Positions 1 to 6,952 of a stretch of DNA of 10,651 bases are shown piece after piece. The stretch spans positions 1 to 10,651 of the forward strand of contig JAAAVE010000827.1 of assembly GCA_015679605.1 (NCBI GenBank). The letters are read 5' to 3'. The position numbers and the translations under genes are program-made. The first letter of the stretch is position 1. Every line of letters starts with the position of its first letter. The notes beneath the pieces were generated by a model, which saw nothing but the letters and a program-made list of their open reading frames with translations, made no database searches and had not been told where the DNA came from. The stretch comes from Podila epigama (lineage: Eukaryota > Mortierellomycota > Mortierellomycetes > Mortierellales > Mortierellaceae).

Positions 1-550
1 TTTTGGGAGTCGCATGGTTGATGGTCAATTGAACGATCCTGTCTGTGCCACAACTTTGCTTCACCTTTTTTTTTGTTTTATATTTCAATTTTTTTTTTTT
101 GGAGTATGGTGTTGATTGGATTCAAGCACGAATGCCCAAGTTGAACCTACCAATCTCTCCTATTGTGTGTGTATGTGTTTAAATCTTGTGTATTGTCCTA
201 TCGTATTATCCATTTGATTTAACTCAAGATAAAAAAGACATGCCATTTTTGGAACAATGGGAAAAAAAAACGAAAAATAGAAAATAGAAAACGAAAAGAA
301 GGACATCATTGCATGAAAGCATGTGGGGATAACAATACAGAAGAGAACATTGTTCACATGGCGCATGCTCTGTGAAGGGAGGGGACACATGTTGCATCTT
401 TTTTTTTGTTGTATTTGATACGTCTAAGTAGTTTCATCTTTTTTATTGTTCTCGGTGTTGTCAGTGTTTGTCATTGTTAATTGCAGTTGCTGCTATTGTT
501 GATTGTTGTTGTTGTTGTTGTAGCTATTGTTGTTGTTTTCTTGTGATTCC
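1..550. other. Spacer downstream of the GDT1-like gene, no recognised gene
   Basis: No frame here looks like a conserved protein; the possible reading frames are short and of low complexity. The stretch is AT-rich with T runs near 67-75 and 89-100. It holds a GTT/TTG-rich block at about 482-540, which reads as AAC/CAA repeats on the minus strand just after the GDT1 stop codon, and an AATAAA hexamer on the minus strand at 447-442. The first ~65 bases are less biased and stay open in one frame on each strand, so they could be the edge of a neighbouring gene, but they are too short to assign. Confidence 0.6.
442..447 (-). promoter_or_regulatory. Candidate polyadenylation signal AATAAA for the GDT1-like gene
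   Basis: The minus strand reads AATAAA about 105 nt beyond the TAA stop at 553-551, a plausible distance for a fungal 3' UTR. Fungal poly(A) signals are loose, so this is a candidate only. Confidence 0.4.
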
Positions 551-2295
551 TTATTCGTACATTGCTTCATATAACGACACGATAGCAAACAGCTCAAAGA
601 CAACGGCGCCAGCCAGGGTCACTATATTGAACAAGAGGGTGATACACATTCAAACAGTTTTGAGTTAAAGATAGATCGATGGTTGATTTGAGGGAGAAAT
701 GTGGCAGCAGCAAGAGAAAGATTGATGGAGAGATAGAGCCAATAAAGATATCACACAAAAGAGAGCCATGCTGTTCATTGTTACACACTGCCATTCTTTT
801 CACAAAAAAGATGTGAATGATTCAAAGACAAAGGTTGCATTCTTGGCGTATTCCTTGCCTATTTTGTGTATGAATGCACGCACTATCCTATCCTTTCAAC
901 GTTCCTTGCGTCCAGGGGGAATGTGTGTGGGGGTGGGGAAAGATAATAAAAAAAAAGAAAAAAGAATCATACCTGTGCGGACAGAGATACGTGTAGCCAG
1001 CATGCGTCCTCCGATAACAGCCACTCCTGTGCACAGAGAGTGACCAAAAACTGCTCCAACGGATACCCAAACCATATCCTAGAGTAAAGAAGGAGAGACA
1101 GAGATGGGGGTCGAGAAAAGGAGAGACAAGGAAAAGAGCGTGAGAAGAACTGAACAAGAGCATGGATAAATAGTTTTTTAAAAAATATATGAAAACACCC
1201 TCATGAAAGGGTGGATAAAAAAACTTACATGTGCAGCGGCAAGGGCGATGGTGGCTATTTGAGATCGATCACCCCATTCGGCCAAAAAGGTCATGACAAA
1301 GGTCTGGACAAAGATGGGTGAGAACAAGAGCTGGAAGAGATTGATCAATCCATTCGAATCCTTCTTCTTCTTGCTCGATGACACTCTGTCGGCAGTGTTC
1401 ATGCCGACGAGGACACTTGCGTCGTCTGCATTCTCATCCGAGTTGGCAACACCGGCCTCAGCACGCTGGAGAAGCTCTTCGTCTTCCTTGTCCTGCAATT
1501 CCTGGGTCACTTCTTCAAGCTCATGTGCGGCATCTTCGTCGGTCATGTGGTAGCCATCGTAGAACATGCGGATGCCAAAGCAAAAGAAGAGGAGTGCGGC
1601 GAGGAAGTTGGTGTAAGTGCGAGGAATGAGATTAGGCACGGCATGGCCAAAAGCAGCTGAGAGGACAGACATGATGGCGAGTGCCGAGAGTGCGGCCGAG
1701 AAGACGAGTAGCCGTGGGTGCTTCATGGCCATGATGGCAGCAATCAAAAAGGTCTTGTCACCAATTTCAGAGACGACAATCATGGCCAACGACAAGAAGA
1801 ATGACTGGGCCTCTTCAGATTTCAACTCGATTCCTCCTAGTTGACGACGGTCGTATGAGCTGAGTGGGTCGGTCGATTCCGAGTCGTAATTACTAAACTC
1901 GTCTACATTCTCGTCATTGCTGTTTTTGATGTTGAAAGCAGTGACATGTCCATCCCTGTTCTTGTCAAAGGATCCAGGAGCGCCGTCGAAATCAGAGTTG
2001 AAGTCCACTGGGTACTATGAGTGAATGCCAAGGTTGCAAGTCAAAAAAAAACGAGCTAAAAGATGAGATTCCCTTTCTTGTTTACGCTTTGTGCCCATTG
2101 TGAGCCATTGATTAAGAAAAAAAATAAGGTCATTTTAAGGACTGGATGCAATACTTTTTCCAATGGCTCTGCACGACGATCGATTTGGGCGACAGAACTG
2201 GCGGCGGCGTGGGCGGTGCTAGATGAGGAGATGGCCAAGCAGAGCATTGCCGCTGCGAGCACTGCAGCGAGTTTGACTCTTGGCATTTTAGGCAT
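551..2295 (-). CDS. GDT1: GDT1/TMEM165-family (UPF0016) Ca2+/Mn2+ transporter, 4 exons
   Basis: Exons on the minus strand are 2295-2155, 2014-1229, 1078-973 and 621-551, giving 367 aa; all introns are GT-AG (140, 150 and 351 nt) and the frame is kept. The family (yeast Gdt1, human TMEM165) exchanges Ca2+/Mn2+ for H+ in the Golgi. Residues 1-30 look like a signal peptide, possibly cleaved after AHA. The two family hallmarks are EIGDKT (130-135) and EWGDRS (293-298), each in a hydrophobic repeat; these acidic residues bind the cation. Membrane segments lie near 119-144, 149-170, 182-202, 270-309, 312-336 and 346-362. Between the halves is a charged, probably coiled-coil loop (205-269) with a KKKK run. 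The N-terminal region is acidic and has an EF-hand-like loop at 64-75. The start at 2295 has A at -3; a second ATG three codons on is also possible. Exon 4 is short but gives the expected C-terminal helix ending SLYEAMYE. The gene is divergent from the NIPA gene. Confidence 0.92.
622..972 (-). other. Intron 3 of the GDT1-like gene (351 nt)
   Basis: The donor is GTATGA after ...CGCACAG and the acceptor is TTCAATATAG before TGACCCTGG. The join splits a Val codon (G/TG) and yields the sequence SVRTVTLAG, as expected between the last two helices of the family. It is the longest of the three introns in this gene. No exon-like sequence was found inside it. Confidence 0.8.
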
Positions 2296-2307
2296 TATCT
2301 CTCGAAA

Positions 2308-2344
2308 GATGAGGTGAAGAGTGATGAGGTGAAGAGTGATGAGG
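2308..2344. repeat. 15-bp tandem repeat, about 2.5 copies, in the GDT1 5' leader
   Basis: The unit GATGAGGTGAAGAGT occurs at 2308-2322 and 2323-2337 and continues for seven bases at 2338-2344. It starts 13 bases upstream of the GDT1-like ATG, so it is probably transcribed, as ACTCTTCACCTCATC, in the 5' leader. Confidence 0.85.
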
Positions 2345-2564
2345 GAGTGGGATGGAAGAGGGAGTGGGAATGAGGAAGGATGATGAGGATGAAGATGATG
2401 AAAGAGATTTGAAAATGTGTGTGTGACCAACAAAAGTGAATCTCGGAGAAATCAAATAAAAAAAGGTGGGAAAAGTCTAAAAAAAGAAGCTCGGCGAGAT
2501 AAGAAAAGGGTCAGCGAGTGGAGTTTCTTTTTTTTGTGTGTTTGTTGATTCAAATTGAATCAAC

Positions 2565-2584
2565 TTGTTGTTGTTGTTGTTGTT
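2565..2584. repeat. TTG trinucleotide microsatellite
   Basis: Six full TTG units and a partial one in the divergent intergenic region. Confidence 0.9.
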
Positions 2585-2713
2585 AAAAGGAGGAGAGTGA
2601 GAATGAAAACAAGAATGAGATCAAGACTGATCAGTACAAAGGAATGGGTGGGGAGGGTGATGAGGATGAGGATGAATGTGATGAAGGATGAATGAGAATG
2701 TGATTTAAGAGGG

Positions 2714-2714
<1 letters not shown>

Positions 2715-2742
<28 letters not shown>
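2715..2742. repeat. GAAA tetranucleotide microsatellite
   Basis: Roughly seven GAAA units, nearly perfect, in the divergent intergenic region; the tract continues into GAGAGACAGAG. Confidence 0.9.
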
Positions 2743-2746
<4 letters not shown>

Positions 2747-2857
2747 CAGAGAAGGACGACAACAATAAAAAAAAAAAGAAGCTCACGTACAATCAATCAT
2801 TTCAGGGGCGTGGATGTTGATGTGTTGTGAAAGATATAATTCAATTTCCATCAGCAG

Positions 2858-2864
2858 CCAATCA
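2858..2864. promoter_or_regulatory. CCAAT box candidate in the divergent promoter
   Basis: CCAATCA on the plus strand matches the core bound by the Hap2/3/5 (NF-Y) complex in fungi. It lies about 560 bp from the GDT1 ATG and about 740 bp from the NIPA ATG, which is far for direct action unless the leaders are long. It is a single motif match. Confidence 0.3.
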
Positions 2865-3603
2865 ATCGACTCCAACTATAGTAACTATTATTATTGTTGC
2901 TTTGAGTGTGTGTGGAGTGTGTGGAGAGAGGTTTACATCGTTTGCTGTTGTTGTTGTAGTCGTAGTATGTGAGAATATAATAATACGTGTCGCTTGCATT
3001 CTGACAGCATCCATGCGACAGACATTCTTATTTGCCTTGTTCGCCGTTACTGTCGTCGGACATATCGTTTGATGTTGCCGCCATGGTATGTAGTGCAGAT
3101 TAGGATCCATTTCATGTCGAGATTTATCTTGTTTAACAAAAAGACTTGGTTGGTCTGGTGGGTGGTGTACTTTTGCTTGTGATAACTCCTATCTTTTTTA
3201 TCTCACATACCCTGTTATTATCCCACTATCCTATTAACACTGTTGATCTCTCCAGGGGCACAACACCAGCACCAACACCAACACCAACAAGCGCGTCGCA
3301 TTGCATCAGATAATAATAATATTGTGGCTATTCCAACTCTCTCACTTACTTAATAGTCCATTATTTTACACTTAATTAATCAAGACTAATTTCTAATTTC
3401 CTCCACTCTTTGTCTCCAAATCCATTTTAACTCTTCCTTCCCTTTTCATTCTTCCTTTTCATTCATCCATTCATCCATCCATCACCCACCCTAACGACTC
3501 CTTCCACTCCACTCCACTCCACGTTCCCTCTTCTACCTCCCTCCTCCCTCCTCCTTTTCCTCCTTTTTCCCTCCTTCTCCTCCTCTCCTCTGACGACATC
3601 ACC

Positions 3604-6588
3604 ATGGCTAGCACAGGCGAAATCCCCGCCGCATCCCTCGATGCTCAACACGACAAATACGTGGGGCTCATGCTCGCCGTGTCCTCATCCCTCATGATTG
3701 GCATTTCCTTTGTCATCACAAAGAAGGGTCTCATCGATTCAACAGCTCGACATGGTGGTCAAGGCAGTGCCTCTGACCAATACTTGTTTCTCAAAAACCC
3801 CATCTGGCTTCTCGGAATGCTCACAAGTAACGTCGTTGAGAAAAAAAAAAAAAAAAAAAAAAACTTTTGCATGTCTTTTTCTTTCTGCAAGGGAGGGCAT
3901 GGACCAACCCTGTCTTCCGCTTCCCCAACAGCCCACAATGCAACATTACTACAGCCCACTTTTTTATTTCTCCATTTTCAATGCAAATTCAATTATTCAC
4001 AATGCATTTCATTCACAATTCAACTCTACAATAGTGGCTGCTGGTGAGATTGCCAATTTTGCAGCTTATTCCTTTGCACCAGCTATTCTAGTCACACCTT
4101 TGGGGGCACTAAGTGTCATCATTGGGTAAGTGTTTTATTCAAAGGGAGAAGGTGGGGGAGACAGGGTATTGACAGTATTGTCATGCTCTATGGTGATTAG
4201 ACATAGACATAGACATATGACACTGTCATAAATGTATGTACATGTTTGTAAACTCATGTATTGCTCAGTCTAACAACACTGACTGGCATACAGACAGACA
4301 GACAGAACGACAGACAGACAGACAGAAACGGACACTGGGATTGGAGCCACTCTGGGAAAAATGTGATAATTCTCCCGAGTCGGTCGATATTGATATCTGG
4401 AAGGATTTGTGCACCCCATAAAGACATCAACCACATACTCTCGTTATTTCTCATCCGGACAGGAAGGCATTGGAACCAAAATGTCAACTACAGACACGAA
4501 ACAAACACGAGTAAAGACATGACAGGCTGGCAGACATGCAGGCAGGCAGGAAAGCATGAAGACAGCAAGACAGGAAGACAGTGGTTTGATTTTTGTCACT
4601 CATCACAAGACTGACTGAGTGACTTTTTTGTTCTATTGCTTTTTCTCATTCTTCCTCACCTATTACAAACTGCAGTGCTGTACTGGCCTCGTTCTTTTTG
4701 CACGAGAAACTCGGTATCGTGGGCAAGGTCGGCTGTGCACTCTGCCTCATCGGGTCCGTTGTCATTGTTCTCCATGCGCCAGAAGAAAAGGAGATCGAGT
4801 CTGTTGACCAGATTCTGAATTATGCCATGCAACCAGGTGCGTTACCGACTCTTTTTTTGTTCATTGTATTTTTATATTTGTGCATATTTGTATGTCCATC
4901 AGTCCTCCTTCTCTGGATCGCGAGATCTAGGAGGAACATGACAGGGACATGACATTGGGCTGGTCAGCACAAAATTGTCAATGGATATCGAATCAAGGAT
5001 GCATTGATACAACAGTGGTCATTCAAGAAAAAAAAGAAAAAAAAAGACGACACGTTCATATGGAGTATTGGAACAAGGTCATTCACTTCAAGCAGACACT
5101 CCTTCACATCTTTACACAACACAACATACATTCTATCGCTCTCTCTCTCTCTCTCTTGACCCATTCTTGGGTCACACAAATCAATCAAAGACACATTGGC
5201 TCGTGGAGTGAACAACGGACAGGCTCCTCTCTCTTTTTTTTTCACGAGATTTACACAAGGATCGAACACAAACAACAATAGAACTTGGCGTAAAAAAAAC
5301 AACATGAGAGAGAGAGGTCCAGGGCCCAACGAGGCGCAAGGAGGCGATAATTGTAAAATAGAATCTTTGGAACAATGGGGAGCCCGGACTTGGAACCTGA
5401 GCCGCCGACTCGATAACTTTGTCTCAAGTCTATTACCAATAACGAATGAATGATGGACTAACTTTGTTACGCATTCTCCATTTTGACTTTTTCTTTTTTT
5501 TTTTTTTATGGCCTTGTTGTCTCTGGTCTGGTCTGGTCTGGTCTGGTGTTGATCTGGCTTGCTTTCCATTCCGTTGGGCTTCTCACTCACACACATACTA
5601 TACCCTCATACAACCATCCCATGTACACGGACACACAGCGTTCTTATTGTACAGCTTTCTGGTGCTTGGCTTCTCTGCACTCATGATCTACCGAGTGGTG
5701 CCAAAGTACGGAAACAAGAACCCAGTTGTCAACATCTCCATCTGCTCCCTCGTCGGATCCATCACCGTCATGGCCTCCAAAGGCTTTGGAATCGCCCTCA
5801 AGCTGACTTTTGCTGGCTCAAATCAGCTGACCCACGCCTCGACCTACTTTTTCGCCATCGTTGTGGTTGTTTGTATCCTCGTACAGATGAACTACTTTAA
5901 CAAGGCGCTCGACACATTCTCTGCCAACGTGTAAGTATTACCAACATCCCATTGGGAGGATATATTTATATATATTTGTATATTTACATTGTTACTCAGT
6001 TGGTAGTCGACAAAAAGCCTAGAACTCTTACCCAGGGCTTATCCTTCAGGCTCACTTTTACTCTTGAACTGCTCCATGCCATGCCTACATGTACTGACAT
6101 TTTCTCTCCATCTCTCTCTCTCTCTCTCGCTTTGTATCTTGTAATATTGGACACGTGCTAATAGGGTGATGCCAATCTACTATGTCATGTTCACAACGGC
6201 CACCATCACGGCCTCGGTCATTCTCTTCCAGGGCTTCAACACCACCTCGACGGTCAACGTGGTCTCACTGTTTTGTGGCTTTGGCACCATCTTTTCAGGT
6301 GTTCTCTTGCTCAATAACGCGCAACACGCTGCGGTCGAGGTCCATGGCAAGGTTATCAGTAGCGGTGCTATTGCCCATGGTCACGGCCACGGTCATGGCG
6401 GCCATGGCTTTGCTGACAGAAGAACCTCGCGCGAATCCACTCTGATGAATGCGTTTGATGAAGAGAGCCTTGGCCTGACACAACTACATGATCATGATGA
6501 TGAAGATGAGGATGATAGCGACATGACGGAGGATGAAGACCGGCGGGTACGGATGATGCACGGAGCCAACCATCCACATAGGAATTAA
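3604..6588 (+). CDS. NIPA: NIPA-family (DUF803) putative Mg2+ transporter, 5 exons
   Basis: Exons are 3604-3826, 4035-4125, 4676-4836, 5639-5930 and 6165-6588, giving 396 aa; the introns (208, 550, 802, 234 nt) are all GT-AG and the frame is kept. NIPA proteins are multi-pass membrane proteins of plasma membrane and endosomes, and several animal members carry Mg2+. Diagnostic stretches are the first helix with SSSLMIGISFVITKKG (27-42), GEIANFAAYSFAPA (78-91), LVTPLGALSVIIG (93-105), HEKLG (114-118), HAPEEKEIE (138-146), SKGFGIA, QMNYFNKALDTFSANV and MPIYYVMFTT (258-267). About nine helices are expected, the last ending near 307. The C-terminal tail is hydrophilic, with a His/Gly run (327-337) and a strongly acidic run (363-383). 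The ATG lies in ATCACCATGG, an excellent initiation context, after a CT-rich leader. Ion specificity cannot be read from sequence. Confidence 0.93.
3827..4034 (+). other. Intron 1 of the NIPA gene, with a 23-nt poly-A run
   Basis: The donor is GTAACG and the acceptor CTACAATAG; the join turns A/TG into Met75 and gives LLGMLTMAAGEIANF, as expected in the family. An uninterrupted run of 23 A lies at 3841-3863, only 14 nt after the donor. Reading straight through instead would give a poly-Lys stretch and remove the second conserved block, so the intron is well supported. Confidence 0.85.
4126..4675 (+). other. Intron 2 of the NIPA gene (550 nt), rich in CAGA repeats
   Basis: The donor GTAAGT follows ...GTCATCATTGG and the acceptor CTGCAG precedes TGCTGTACTGG. 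The intron holds three ACATAG-type units at 4199-4216, a CAGA microsatellite at 4291-4327 and a looser run of CAGACA/CAGGCA-like words at about 4520-4582. A GACTGACTGAGTGAC stretch at about 4609-4623 may hold the branch point. No conserved coding segment was seen inside. Confidence 0.8.
4291..4327. repeat. CAGA tetranucleotide microsatellite in NIPA intron 2
   Basis: Two blocks of CAGA units are separated by one imperfect unit (AACGA) at about 4306-4310. Confidence 0.9.
5139..5156. repeat. CT dinucleotide microsatellite in NIPA intron 3
   Basis: Nine CT units in a row. Confidence 0.9.
5522..5546. repeat. TCTGG pentanucleotide repeat, five copies
   Basis: Five perfect TCTGG units about 90 nt before the intron 3 acceptor of the NIPA gene. 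Confidence 0.9.
5931..6164 (+). other. Intron 4 of the NIPA gene (234 nt)
   Basis: The donor is a perfect GTAAGT and the acceptor is GCTAATAG. The join GT/G makes a Val and gives SANVVMPIYYVMFTT, matching the family. TACTGAC at 6092-6098 is a good branch-point candidate, followed by a CT-rich tract with a TC repeat at 6111-6128, a textbook polypyrimidine tract. Confidence 0.85.
6111..6128. repeat. TC dinucleotide microsatellite in NIPA intron 4
   Basis: Nine TC units in a row, doubling as the pyrimidine tract upstream of the acceptor. Confidence 0.9.
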
Positions 6589-6952
6589 GAGAGAGTCATT
6601 TTCAGTATTCCCTTTTTATTTTTTCATTTTTTTTCATTTTTGTTTCGTGTTTACATCTTTTACCTTTTTTTTGTTCATGCCATTTTTAACGACCAATTTT
6701 CTGTTCATCATGTTTTCTCTCCTTGGGCTGTCAATGCCTACATATTGTATGGAAAGATCTTTTTTCGTTCATTTTTTTTTTTTTTTTATTATTTTTCTTT
6801 TTTCTTTTCTTTTTTATTATTCCTTTTCATTTTTACGAATGAGTAGTGGGTGTATGATGATGTGACGAGATGCAAATGTATTATTACTACTTTGTTTAAA
6901 TATATATACAAGGGAAAAAAAATGAGAAAAAAACCAAGACCATTGTCCTTTT
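6589..6952. other. Convergent 3' spacer between the NIPA and PHO84-like genes
   Basis: These 364 bases separate two stop codons that face each other, so both 3' UTRs and their poly(A) sites must lie here or overlap. The plus strand is very T-rich, with the longest T run at about 6772-6787, and there is a TATATATA stretch at about 6899-6907. No clean AATAAA was found on either strand, which is not unusual for fungi. No gene is visible. Confidence 0.7.

Larger units (their letters stand above)
2296..3603. promoter_or_regulatory. Divergent intergenic region between the GDT1-like and NIPA genes
   Basis: This 1.3 kb contains no convincing gene and must hold the 5' leaders and promoters of both flanking genes. 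Visible elements are a 15-bp tandem repeat at 2308-2344 in the presumed GDT1 leader, GAT/GAG-rich sequence at 2340-2400 and 2640-2700, a TTG repeat at 2565-2584, a GAAA repeat at 2715-2742, a CCAATCA box at 2858-2864, a CACCAA repeat at about 3264-3290, and a strong pyrimidine tract (CT/CCT-rich) from about 3400 to 3600 directly before the NIPA ATG. CT-rich tracts next to start codons are common in fungal promoters and 5' leaders. No clear TATA box was identified for either gene. Confidence 0.6.
4837..5638 (+). other. Intron 3 of the NIPA gene (802 nt)
   Basis: The donor is GTGCGT after ...ATGCAACCAG and the acceptor is ACACACAG before CGTTCTTATTG; the join makes Ala159 and the sequence QPAFLLYSF. 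It is the longest intron of the window. It holds CT repeats (5139-5156), a 7-bp perfect hairpin (5157-5174), a T run (about 5491-5508) and five TCTGG units (5522-5546). The stretch about 5300-5420 is visibly less AT-biased than the rest of the intron and is not explained by the gene. Apparent long reading frames on the minus strand here come from repeats and contain no recognisable domain. Confidence 0.8.

Noticed and set aside
1293-1844. Plus-strand open frames opposite GDT1 exon 2
   Set aside because: They are antisense shadows of a well-supported exon and have no recognisable protein features.
2056-2433. Use of an ATG at 2433 as the GDT1 start
   Set aside because: The upstream part translates the 15-bp tandem repeat and His/Pro-rich low complexity, and it would bury the signal peptide that begins cleanly at the ATG at 2295.
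3604-4047. A 147-codon read-through of NIPA exon 1 into intron 1
   Set aside because: It would add a poly-Lys stretch and drop the conserved GEIANFAAY block, which a proper GT-AG splice restores.
4291-4327. A CRISPR-like or satellite array
   Set aside because: The units are a plain 4-bp microsatellite without spacers; no longer regularly spaced repeats exist in the window.
5380-5440. A tRNA gene on the minus strand in NIPA intron 3
   Set aside because: A B-box-like word is present but has an extra base, the T-stem pairs poorly, the A box is imperfect and no acceptor stem can be formed.
4964-5596. A 210-codon open frame on the minus strand across NIPA intron 3
   Set aside because: It lies within an intron that is firmly defined by the family alignment, its sequence is made of translated repeats (the TCTGG repeat, T and A runs), and no domain is recognisable.
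6149-6158. CACGTG E-box at about 6152-6157 as a Pho4 site
   Set aside because: It lies just before the acceptor of NIPA intron 4, far from any promoter, and a single six-base match is expected by chance.
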